Shown: piece after piece, positions 47,000 through 57,371 of the stretch
Layout of the letters: the number at the start of each line of letters is the position of its first letter
Numbering within the stretch: the first letter of the stretch is position 1
Assembly (NCBI GenBank): GCA_947034895.1
Contig: OX344763.1
Coordinates: forward strand, 71,629,093 to 71,693,092
Length of the DNA stretch: 64,000 nucleotides
Reading direction: 5' to 3'
Origin: Rhytidiadelphus loreus
Lineage: Eukaryota; Streptophyta; Bryopsida; Hypnales; Hylocomiaceae
Translations under genes and position numbers: made by a program
The notes under the pieces: generated by a model
What the model was told of the DNA's origin: nothing
The model's input: the letters and a program-made list of their open reading frames with translations, nothing else
Databases searched by the model: none

Positions 47000-48384
47000 A
47001 TTGGGTAGTAGAGGACTTAATCCTACATTTGTTGAAAATATTGCCTTCATCACTGATGCAAATGTTGAGGACGTGTTTGGAAAGTGCTCCAAATTGAGTA
47101 CAACCTATACATTGTTGAATCCTGATGCAAATTTTGTTTCCATATAGTTGTACTCTTGTACTGTTATATTCTAAAATTTATGGATCTAAATAGGTTACCA
47201 ATGACAAATTTGTTGTTTGGTTGGTGAAGGGCTACATTACAAATGTGAAAAGAAGAAGGTTAATTAGACATTGACAGCTTGGACAACCACTTTAGAAAAA
47301 ACTTATCAAGTGCAACAACTCATGTTTTCAAATCTACTAATGGGTATATAACAACTTTGGGTGGCAACCATAATTATTGTAAGATAACTCAACTTATGAC
47401 AAGCCAATTTTGGATCAACTTAATGCAAGTCCAAAAATTCTTTAGCTACACATGTATTTTCTGAAATTTACTTCACAAGAATTTTTTCACCTACATTAGG
47501 TTGGTCCAAAGTTGGCCTGTCATAGGCAAAGTTACGTTACATCCCAACGATGCAGAATTAGCTTTTGTAGTATGGGAGCAATAGTAATAAAAAAGAAAAT
47601 AAAGGTTATGCCAAGCAGCAATAGGTCTTGTGATCTTTTTAACAACCTTTTTCATTACTAGGTACTTCAAAGTGATTTAGATCTAGTTTGGAATGTTGCT
47701 AAACTTGAAAGTGAGATTCTTGTAATTGTCACAAGTAAAGTTAAATGCATGGAGCCATAGAAGTAGAGTATAAAAATCACAAACAAGCTTCTTGGATTAA
47801 AATTTAACATGGATGATTGTCGTACTAATACAATAGAAGAATATGCAAATAAGGTAGTACAACTCCAACTAGAGTTTTAGAGAGTTGCAAAGGCAATACT
47901 CGAATAGATGATGTAGGTAGGTTTTCATATTTACTTGTTCTAGTTTTCCACGTGTGTTAATTTGGATTCTTTCCATTGTTTGAATTTTGTAATGGATTAA
48001 CAATATTTTTTTGCAAATCACTATTGCATTGCTAATTCATGAACAAGCTATTGGAATTTCTAAAGGCTATGTTGAGCATGAAAAGTCAGAGGCAACATAC
48101 ATTATCTTGAAAGAAAGTTGGATGGTTGTCAGTGAGTACTAAAGTCTAATAGAGAGAGGGCAATCAAAGGTGTAGACTTATATCAAGATATTGAAATACA
48201 ATAGCTTAGACTAGAATGAAATATTCAAATTTTGAGAAGGAAGATTACGAAGATTAAAAGATATAGCACTATTGCTCACAAACAATCTCTGGAGATGAAA
48301 AAAGGTCAAAGTTTGTTATTGTACCCAAAACAAACACCCCATCCAACATTGACAAACAACCTTGATTTAAACACTGCTACCTTA
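47000..48384. other. mostly unrecognised; possible decayed retrotransposon gag remnant
   Basis: Around 47800-47880 the plus strand can be read LLGLKFNMDDCRTNTIEEYANKVV in part, then QLQLEF before a TAG. This resembles the EEYxNKVxxLxxQL pattern of copia-type gag proteins, but over too short a distance to be sure. The rest of the stretch has no clear features. Confidence 0.2.
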
Positions 48385-48840
48385 CACCCAACTGAGGTTT
48401 TCAAGCTACCAACCGGACCTCCTATTTTGGGTCAAAAAAATAAAAAAATAAAAATTCAATTTTTTTTTGGGTACCAAAAACGGGGGTACCACCAGGTAGC
48501 TCAAATAACCTCGTCAAGTTACACTGAGATTTTTGAGCTACCAATCGGACCCCCTGTTTTTGGGCAAATAAATAAATAAATAAATTTTAGGTACTAAAAA
48601 CAGGGGTATCATTTGGTAGTCCGAAAACCTCAATTGGATCCGATTGTCGTTTTGGAGCTACCAACCAATTCCCCTATTTTCAGTCTTATTTTTTTTTCTT
48701 TAAATAAAAATTTTGAGCATCAAAAATGGGGGACAATCAGGCACTTCAAAAACCTCAATCGAACTCAATTGAGGTCTTGTATGTACCAATTAGACCTCTC
48801 ATTTTGGGTATGCGAAAAAACAAAAACAAAAACCTGGAAA
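48385..48840. repeat. ~125-130-bp tandem repeat
   Basis: Four diverged units start at about 48404, 48535, 48655 and 48782. Landmarks are GAGCTACCAACCGGACC, then GGGTACCAAAAACGGGGGTA, then ACCTCAATTGGA-like ends. The open frames at 48232-48978 are translations of this repeat. Confidence 0.65.
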
Positions 48841-50076
48841 TGTCTTTTCTTGATTCCAAGTTTTAAGAGGGGTATTTTGAGTAATGCAAGGATTCCTATG
48901 CTTCGAATGAATGTAATTGTGGTAATGCATTTCATGTTTCATTTCTTAATAAAACTTAAATTTGACTTGATTCTATAAAGTCAAGTAGAGACTTTTGCAA
49001 GGTTAGTTGGGTCCAATTGACCTTAGAAGAGTCTATGTTGGACCTCTTAGAATTGGGTTAAGGTTTGGTATCCTTGTTGTAAATCTCCAAGTTGTGGTTT
49101 AGAGAATAAAATAATACATATGCCTCTTTATTTTGCTTCAAGGCTAGTGGAATTTGAATTACTAGTTTCAAATTTTAATTCAAATTAGTGATTGTAGATT
49201 GGATTGAAGAGCATGAAGCTTGATAACTTTGGATTAAAGTTTAACATATTTTTGAAAATGAAATGTAATGGATGTATGAAAATTTAAACAAAAACCAATC
49301 TGTTAACCATTTCTTGGGGGGGCATTGTAGTCTCTTCCTAGGTCAATCGAATCCGACTAACTTTGGATGAGCCTTTGCTAGATCCCCTAAAATTGGTACC
49401 TTTTTCAAGAATTTAGGAATTTTCAATGTTGGAGTCAATTAACAAGACACGGCGGGGGTGCTATAAGCATAGTGCATCACGCATGTGGTGCATCATGCTT
49501 TTGAATTTGAATTTAGTTTTTTTGGGTCCATTAGTATTTAGTGATACTTTTGTGGGGCTAAGGATGGTTTCATTCATTAATTTTTTCTAGTCATAGACAA
49601 ATTTGAAAACTTTGTGGTACTAAGATAGTTTTATTTGACATTGATTAATTCTGGGATTTTCTTAAATTCATTTCATGTGACATCTTTGCATATATTATTG
49701 ATAATTTTTATACTAACTGCATATTAAACTAAGATTATTTGATGAAAACTATAGCTTAGAGATTTTGTTTTATAATTTATTTTAATTTTCTTGTTAAGAA
49801 TTATACATTTCATTTTGTACTTTGTAAGAATTTTTTTTTTCTTGTCTAGAGTTCAATTGTTAACATTGTCTTGTTGTCTCGTATAAATTCAATTGTTCAA
49901 GTGTAGGGAGGAGATGTGGGTCAAGCTTCAACCTCAAAGGTGCATCATAACATAGTTCTTGTTGCGGATGTGGCAAGTCCATCGTAACAATGACTTCGAC
50001 AAATGCAAACATCGAGATATAGTATATATATATATATATATGTATTCATTAATTAAAGTGAATTTTTATCATGAGA
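48841..50076. other. no gene recognised; (TA)n microsatellite at ~50024-50041
   Basis: AT-rich DNA with a TATATATATATATATATATA run just before the palindrome array. No coding signal is visible on either strand. Confidence 0.4.
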
Positions 50077-50232
50077 GACAAATTGTCGGGCAGTCACTAA
50101 TTATTTAGCCTAATTACTAAATTATCATGAGTAGGAAATCCATCTCAGTCCTATGACAAATTGTCGGGCAGTCACTAATTATTTAGCCTAATTACTAAAT
50201 TATCATGAGTAGGAAATCCGTCTCAGTCCTAC
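50077..50232. repeat. two-copy 78-bp direct repeat
   Basis: The 78-bp unit starting GACAAATTGTCGGGCAGTCA at 50077 is repeated at 50155 with one visible base change, and a third GACAAATTGTC at 50233 begins the next position. Each unit carries one palindrome of the larger array. Confidence 0.9.
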
Positions 50233-52174
50233 GACAAATTGTCTCTAACTAAATGCAAAGGGCATGTGTGTGTGATGCATTACGTTTACAACAATAACAA
50301 CAACAACAAGGCAATTTTATCTAACACATCATCACAAGAAGATTCAATATCTATTCAAATTTCTGCTTTTAATATTTTAAGCCTAATTGCATTCCAAATC
50401 TATATGTTCATTTATTTATTTTACTCAATATTCACTTTAGTCTACTTGCCACAAACAACTAGGACAAATTGTCTCTTACATCCTCAAATTCTTTGACAAA
50501 TTGTCCCTCACTAGTCCCTCAATATAGTTATGGATCACGACAAATTGTCTTGCGGTGACGGTTTTAATTAGTCAATTGGTCGATAATAGAGAGAAACCAC
50601 AAAGGCAAATTGTCCTTAGGCTTGGTACTCTTTCGTAATCAGAGACAAATTGTCAATTTAAAGGTCAACCAGGTGTGGTTTGAATACCAAGAGTTGAAAC
50701 AATTTGTCTTTTTGGTAATCCCTAAATTAATAGTTTTCCTTTCATAACTGGAATTAATTTAAATCAATACATATTGTTTGACAAATTGTCTTTTCCAACA
50801 TATATTCCATTCCGATCAACTATATTTAAAATTATACAAATAATTTTAAGAGAATATAAAATTAATAAATAATAATTCTCGACAATTTGTCTTATCTAGA
50901 TTCAAAATCTAGCTTTCCTTTCTGAAGAAACCTATTCAAATAATAATTGGATTATTCAATGTGTCTCAATTATTGATATTACATCTTTAAAACTCTTAGA
51001 CAATTTGTCTTAACACTATTTCAATCTTTGGAAGTTCCTATTCTAACTTCCTCATCAATTCTTTTATTAATCAATATAACAATTTGTCAAGATCAATTTA
51101 CATATTCAACTTTTCAATCTCTCCTATAAACAAATTTATTTAGGCAGCAAAAGGAATTCAATTCAATCACACATAAAACAACTTGTCACAATTATAAATT
51201 AAAGAATTTATGTACTTATTTGTAACGCTGGATAATTGACAAATTGTCATTTGAGCGGCATTAACTCCACGGCAACTTGTCTTTCTTCATTTTAAGTCCA
51301 ATTTCTTGGCTGCAACTGCGATCACCAATGACGATTTGTCCTTTACTTTCCGTCAATTCGTATGTTTTCCATTGCGGTAACCGATAGAACAATTTGTCTC
51401 AACTCTTTCCAGTAACTGTTTAGTCAATTTGTCTACTCCAATGGTAACCAGTTAACTCGACAAATTGTCTACACTCATACACAGCGTACCCCGACAATTT
51501 GTCTTTAACTATTATAGGAACAACAACAATTTGTCTAAACAGTAACGCTGATAAATTGTCTCTGTAATCACATACAGTCACAGTCACAACGAATTGTCAT
51601 CCAAGCAGTTCCACAACATATCAACAACTCAGCGATTCTAAGTCAATTTATCGCACAAAGTGTTTCAATTACACACACATACATAAATATAATTTATCAC
51701 CCAAATATTTCCAAACAAATTTCTACACACAATTATTCCAACCACAACTACGTCCAATCATTGGATCACAATAACAACTTGACAATTTGTCAAGAAATGT
51801 GACCCAATCACTGGTATCATGCCCACAACTTGGCAAACTCCCAAGTCCAAGAGAATCCAATCATTGGATCTTTTAAAATTATAACACAGCAATTACAACG
51901 GCAAATAGTCAAAAATCACAATTCGATTACAAAAATATTCAAGTACAAGACAACTTGTTCAAGACTTAAAAACATAAAAAGTGGGCCAAGAAAATGACGA
52001 ATTGTCTTGACTATATGCACTATAGAAGACAACTGTTCAAATCTGCAACACTATAGACAACTTCAACTACATCGTTCCAAACCTGATTTGCTACAACAAA
52101 TCGTCTATATTATCCTAACAATATGAAATCAACTTGACAATTTGTCCTATTTACACTATAAAAGACAAATTGTC
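50077..52174. repeat. array of ~25 GACAAWTTGTC palindromes
   Basis: The 11-bp palindrome GACAAATTGTC or its complement GACAATTTGTC occurs exactly at 50077, 50155, 50233, 50463, 50495, 50539, 50644, 50780, 50881, 50999, 51238, 51459, 51493, 51781, 52136 and 52164. Near copies with one mismatch are at 50604, 50698, 51078, 51330, 51388, 51423, 51525, 51550 and 51996, and weaker ones are interspersed. Flanking DNA between copies is not repeated except for the first 78-bp units. Spacing is irregular, mostly 30-110 bp, and the A-rich form dominates the left third. No coding region overlaps. The constancy of the motif against diverged spacers suggests binding sites for a dimeric protein; the identity of such a protein is unknown. 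Confidence 0.92.
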
Positions 52175-53309
52175 AAGAAGTAAAAAAAAATCAAGTGACT
52201 ATGGTAAAACATAAATCATTGTCTATTGGCGTGGATGAGTCATATTTCTAGGCTTCATCCAACAAAGATGTCTTGGCACATTACAACAAATTGCATTGTT
52301 CTCAATACCAAAGACAAGATCGAATTGATCATGTAGGTCATGCATGGCATAAAGAAGTGAGTGACTTCTTTTGCAAACCCATCCAATCAATTTTGGTTTT
52401 TATTCATGTACAATTTATTTGTTATTCAAGGTATATGAAAAGATTTTTCATTTCTTACCACATTTAAAATCTAAATCCATTGAGGACTCCCATATAAAGA
52501 CCAACTTGGTTCACATATTATATTGAGTGCAAAGGTACAACCTTCTATCCTTGTCCAAGTTTATAAAGATGTTGAGGCCATTAGAGGTGAAGAAATATGT
52601 TTTCCATACATCTAGAAAAACTTGACACTCGATGTCAATTGATATTTTTATGACTTTCATGTTCCAAGTGAGATTTGGATTATATAGGTGTGGGAACCTA
52701 GAAATGAAAGTTAAAACTAGTTACTTAGAAATCTAGACAAAAGGTTAGATCTAGGTAAAAAAATTTGTTTTTCTAAAGGGAAATTAAAGATTCTACCAAA
52801 ATTAAGATTTATACCAAATAAGAGTAGTGGTAAATAGATAAAACGGTTAAGGGGGAAAATTGAGTTTCCTATTTTTTTTAACCAGAACCGGATTAGGATC
52901 CGGATATCACTTGAGGATCCTAGACTGTATTAAGGATAGAGCCGGAGACCTACTAGAAAGTATCCAAACATCATCGGGATCCAGTTGGACGGCTCAAAAG
53001 GTTAAACGGATCTATTGAAAATCATGGGGAACCGTTGAACGGTCCGATCTTCCGATTTAATGGCGGAACCCGCCAAACGGCTAACCTAAACGGAAACTAC
53101 GGAAGGGTTGAGGTGGGAAGGAAAGAGTCAGGGTTGGGACCCTCACTTTCATTTTGTGCTTATGATTTCCTTGAGAGCTCAACCCATAGTTGGTAGAGAG
53201 AGAGAGAGCTCGAGTTTCCGGGTCCTATAGTAAAGAAGAAGACATCTGCACATGAAAGGTTTCTAGCTCCACGAGGTGCGGATCTGAGAGTTGAGTGTTA
53301 CAGTCAAGA
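52175..53309. other. no gene recognised; upstream region of the 53-kb pseudogene
   Basis: AT-rich until about 52870, then more balanced with CCGGATC and GGATCCGG words. A short (GA)n tract (GAGAGAGAGAGCTC) lies at about 53195-53212. The last 400 bp are probably the promoter and leader of the pseudogene at 53311. Confidence 0.4.
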
Positions 53310-53310
53310 G

Positions 53311-55135
53311 CCATGATGAAGGCAAAGGCGAGTGGGTTTGCCAATCTCAAGTTCAAGTCGGTCAACCCGGTCATTCCAAAGGATGAGAAGGAGCGCATGC
53401 AACTAGATGCGGATTGGGGATAGCTCGGATGCGCCGGATTTCTAAGGGGACCTTGGAGCTTGAGGCACGATGACATGGTACGAGAGCTAATGGAGAAGCA
53501 GTCCAATGAGTGGAATAAGACCTTGAGAGCGATGCCCGGTCGGTGGACAATCAACTTATGGAAGAAGACCTACAACTTTCCACGCTCTAGGGAAGGGCTT
53601 GCATCCTGGGTGGACAAGTTTGCAGAGGATAAGTTCTTGCATCCACCCAACGCTAAGGATGGCTACATAGTAAGAGAGTGTAAGAATGCTCGGGAAAGGA
53701 GGATGTTAGAATTCGTGGTCCCTATCCTGTATCCGGAAAGGCTAACCTGGATTATAGTGACTTGGGCCAACACAATATCTGGAGCACTGAGTAGAGAGAG
53801 GTAGGTGTGTTGGAGAGAGATTGTAAAGAATCTTGTAGGCAAGATGGTTTCCTCGCTCAAGACACGAAGGCTACAACATTTTCCCACCCAGGAACGGAAA
53901 AGTGAGGATAGGAGAGAAGATCCAGATGAGGAATCAGAAAGAGGTTCGAGAGCTTCTTCAAAGAGAAGAAGAAACATTGAGAGGAGATTAGCCTCAGAGA
54001 AGAAGAAAGAACCCCAAGAAGAGGAGAAAGTTTCCCCAAAGTCGAAAGTGGAAGGAGAGGATTTCCTAGAGAGGGTCATTGAGGATCTAGAGAGGGTCTA
54101 AGCTAAGATGGTAATTGAGGGGAGTGCAATCCGGAATGCTTGCGGACTACTAGGAGAGATTGAGGTGTTTGAGCTTGGAGAGATGATAGAGGATCTGATC
54201 TGGGTGAAAAAATCCCAGAGGGCTCGGATTAAGGAATTGACCAAGAGGAACAAGGCGTTCTAGTGGCAATTAGAGAAGAGATCAAAGAAAAGTATGGAGG
54301 TGAGGAAACTTCCCTTGGAGGCAGAGGATACACTCAAGCGGATCCGAACTTTTGTGAATATTTCCGGGGATGTAATAAACAAGGCCAAACTCTTTGACGA
54401 GGAGATTTATAAGGATGGCAATGAGGCAACAAGGAGGTCGTGACTGTATTGGCAGAGTACTCGGAGACGATGAAAAAGATTTTGTACGAGATCCAGGATG
54501 TTCTCCAGCAGTATCGCTCGAAGCCAGATCCGCGGGAAGAGAAGAAGTTCAACCCAAGGAAGGAGACTGCTCCAAAGTTGGATATTCTAGCAATGTCCCC
54601 TTCTACACCTGTGAAGCCCAAGGGGAAGAAGGATGAAGAAAAGACCCCAGTGAAGAATGTTTCCAAGTCGGACGTTGGAAAAGAGGAAGGGACTACACCT
54701 GGATTCGAAGCCAAGGTCTAGACCCGAAAGTCAAGATCGGAATTTGGTACACCCCACAACAAGGATTTGCGGTCATCACCAAAGGAGCCGAGCATGACAA
54801 AGAAGAATATGACGTCCAAGCAAGGAAGAGAGGCGTCCCCAGTGAGTCAACAATTAGAGGAGGATGAGTTACAAGATAATTCGGGATTGGAGGGTGGACA
54901 TTCGGAATCCAATTCCAAACCGAAATTTGATCACAAGTCAGACGAGGAGGAGGAATTTGATCCAAAATCCATCTTTCCTTCGAGCTTTAAGAAAAAAACT
55001 ACGATGCCATCAAAAGGGACGACAACAGCCGGTACAACACCATCGGCCATTAGAAAACAACCATCTAGGAAGGGATCTGCCAACCATGAGGAATCTTCTC
55101 CTAAGAGGCCTATGTCGGAATCCGTAATAGCTTAG
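53311..55135 (+). pseudogene. decayed paralogue of the 55.5-kb unnamed gene
   Basis: One frame from the ATG at 53311 reads MMKAKASGFANLKFKSVNPV, then after a TAG (53421) LGCAGFLRGPWSLRHDDMVR, FPRSREGLASWVDKF, HPPNAKDGYIVRECKNARER and FVVPILYPERL. It continues across TAG 53802, TAA 54099 and TAG 54261, a frameshift near 54423 and TAG 54719 to 55135. Every stop is one C-to-T from CAG or CAA. The order and spacing of LGCAG, PPxAKxGYxxxxCKxxRxRR, PILYP and VTxANTIxGA match the intact gene at 55530. The middle is charged and coiled-coil-like; the tail is Ser/Pro/Lys-rich. Function is unknown. Confidence 0.7.
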
Positions 55136-55416
55136 TACGGACCTTAAGAGACTAAGAAAAATTAAAATAGATCAAAATTGAAAAAAATTAGTTTAGGCAT
55201 AGACTAGCGGAAACAAATAAATACTTAGAATTAGTTTAGACTTCGTTCCGGAACCATGACGGAACTTGACATCCGGGTGGACGGATTCAGGAGCCGAAAC
55301 GCAGGAAACCGGAACGCAGGCATTAAATTCAGTAGCTTGTGGCGGTAGACTAGGGATACGTTACGGCGTACCGTAGCCTGCATTCCCGTTACAGTGAACG
55401 TTGGGCGCAGGAATTC

Positions 55417-55424
55417 TATATAAA
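55417..55424 (+). promoter_or_regulatory. TATA box of the 55.5-kb gene
   Basis: TATATAAA lies 106 bp upstream of the ATG at 55530 and is followed by a C/T-rich leader (CCTCCTCATTTCTCGCCCTC), a usual arrangement for a plant core promoter. Assignment is by position and sequence only. Confidence 0.5.
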
Positions 55425-55529
55425 CCTAGTTCCTCCTCATTTCTCGCCCTCTTTCAGTTGCTCCGCATCTGGCTGATAGTGAGAGAAAGTGTGGTGAGTT
55501 AGGGTTACCGCGATAGGAGAGGTGAGACG

Positions 55530-57371
55530 ATGGCAGGGGTTAGTACATGGTATATAGTACCGGCCCGGAAGATTAGTCCGGTATATCCGGAAGATCCGCT
55601 GCACTTGCGGCATTTAGAGGATGATTTGATTGTCTTAGGTTGTGCAGGTCTCCTGAAGAAACCCTGGAACATCCACAGTGACCAGGTGCTCCGGGAGTTG
55701 GCGGCAGGTGCTCCGAACCAGTACGACCAAACCGTACGTGGGCATCTGGACCAGTGGACGGAGGAGTTGTGGGCGGAAGTGTACGGGTTCTCCCAAACCG
55801 GAAGCGGATTCGCTGCCCGGACGGACCAGTACCACCAACACAAATTCGTGAACCCACCACACGCGAAGGAGGGCTACGCAATCAAGGACTGCCGGGACGA
55901 AAGGCACAGGCGACTGCTCCGGTTTCTGCTACCGATCTTGTACCCGGACAAGAGTTCCCGGGTTACGGTAACCATGGCCAACACGATATTCGGGGCATTT
56001 CAGGACCGGGTCGTGAACTGGGGCCGGATCGTGGCGAGCGTGGTGGGGCGCTGCACCGGGAACTTGGCGAAGAACAAGCCGAATCCACTCAGCACGTACC
56101 TGCTCCACTTGTACCAGCACCGGGAACTGTTGACGGAAGACGAGGCGACGGATTATGAGACCGGGCTCATCATGCTCCAATGCAACTGCTCTGACGACGA
56201 GGAGCAGGAGACGCAGGAGTCTGAGGAGGAGGAGGAGGAAGCGAAGCCGGAAGTCAAGCCGGAGATCAAGGAAGAGAAGCCAGAACTGGAACCAAAGCAG
56301 ACACAGAGGGAGAAGGAGGAACGAGAGCAGCCATCGGGAAGCAAAAGACGGAAGTCTACACTTCCGGCTGCAAGAGGTAAATTCCCGGGTCCCTTGCTCA
56401 TCCAGGATAAACAAGAGTGGGAAGGACCACGCTTCTTCGAGTGCGGAGAAGAATGGATCCGGAACACGAAGGATTACCACGACAGGCTCACGGAGATCGT
56501 ACTCCGGTCCGCGGAAGTGGTGAAGTGCGAACCGGAAAACCTGGTGGACGCGCTGAAGGCGTTACCGGCCGAGTCGGAATGGAACGAGATGAGGACTGAA
56601 ATCCGGAACTTGAAGACGGAACGGGACACGCTCAAAGGGAAGCTGATCTGGACGGAAGGAGAGCTGCACCAATCTCAAGGGGCGACGCAGAAGGCATACC
56701 AAGCGTTCCAGACCTTCCAAAAATGGATGGTCAGTCCGGCGGACCTCTATCACAAGGCAGCACTGTATGACGAGATGCAGAAGACGTCCGTGGCCCTCAC
56801 CAACACGAAGATAGTCCAGGTGATGGTGGAGATGTCCGGAAGAATGGAAGCATCGTTGAAGGAGTTCCGGTCCATGATGGCGAACATGGATCCGAACAAG
56901 CCTCTCGACTTCGGGGGATTTCCGGAAGTTCCGGATGTCATCGCAACTCCGGCATCTCAACCTCCTATCTCGCCCATCAAACGGACAGGTCAGTTTGGGT
57001 CACTGATCCACATCGTCACTCAAGGGGGGCACTCATCCGGATTTCTAGGTCAGGATATGCCGGTCCGGAGCAGTTTGGATGCCCGGATCGACCTTGTCCA
57101 GAATCCGGCACGGACGCATCCGGAGCAGTTCGAGGATATCGAACCACCTCCACCGATGCCTTTACCTACACCGGATCCCATCGAGATATCGGAGGAGGCG
57201 GAAGTAGAGGACGCAGAAGTGGAGGAGGATCCGAAGTCATTGGAGGAGGCGGACCGGTCTCTCGTCCATACGGACGAGACGGATTCTGACAGTCCTCCTG
57301 TCCGGAAGACGTCGATCATCACCCGGGCGTCTCTCCGTACACCCCAAGGCAAGACCAGCACCCGGGGATAG
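55530..57371 (+). CDS. unnamed 613-residue protein, intact copy of a repeat-like family
   Basis: A single uninterrupted exon. Residues ~1-215 form a compact, aromatic-rich domain (YPEDPLHLRHLEDDLIVLGC, HKFVNPPHAKEGYAIKDC, FLLPILYPDKSSRVTVTMAN, VVNWGRIVASVVGR, LLHLYQHRELLTEDE). Residues ~225-285 are Glu/Lys-rich. Residues ~310-470 are predicted helical or coiled coil. The tail is Pro/Ser/Glu-rich. The VNWGRIV...LYLLHLYxHxELL layout recalls plant transposon-associated gag-like or mobile-domain proteins, but I cannot name a family. Unlike its surroundings it is rich in CpG and CCGGA words, and it lacks the stops that litter the paralogue 0.4 kb upstream, so it is younger, still expressed or unmethylated. 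ATG 55530 is the first in frame after the TATA box. Confidence 0.75.
   Translation: MAGVSTWYIVPARKISPVYPEDPLHLRHLEDDLIVLGCAGLLKKPWNIHSDQVLRELAAGAPNQYDQTVRGHLDQWTEELWAEVYGFSQTGSGFAARTDQYHQHKFVNPPHAKEGYAIKDCRDERHRRLLRFLLPILYPDKSSRVTVTMANTIFGAFQDRVVNWGRIVASVVGRCTGNLAKNKPNPLSTYLLHLYQHRELLTEDEATDYETGLIMLQCNCSDDEEQETQESEEEEEEAKPEVKPEIKEEKPELEPKQTQREKEEREQPSGSKRRKSTLPAARGKFPGPLLIQDKQEWEGPRFFECGEEWIRNTKDYHDRLTEIVLRSAEVVKCEPENLVDALKALPAESEWNEMRTEIRNLKTERDTLKGKLIWTEGELHQSQGATQKAYQAFQTFQKWMVSPADLYHKAALYDEMQKTSVALTNTKIVQVMVEMSGRMEASLKEFRSMMANMDPNKPLDFGGFPEVPDVIATPASQPPISPIKRTGQFGSLIHIVTQGGHSSGFLGQDMPVRSSLDARIDLVQNPARTHPEQFEDIEPPPPMPLPTPDPIEISEEAEVEDAEVEEDPKSLEEADRSLVHTDETDSDSPPVRKTSIITRASLRTPQGKTSTRG

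Noticed and set aside
47279..47464. Open frame as a retrotransposon protein
   Set aside because: Too short and without conserved motifs; only the weak gag-like string near 47.85 kb is mentioned, at low confidence.
50077..52174. CRISPR array
   Set aside because: The repeat is only 11 bp, palindromic, irregularly spaced and in a plant genome, with no cas genes.
105..54721. A non-standard nuclear code with TAG/TAA read as Gln, as in some ulvophycean algae
   Set aside because: TGA also occurs in frame, frameshifts accompany the stops, the intact 55.5-kb gene ends with TAG, and the GH28 gene has no internal stops. Land-plant domain content also argues against it.
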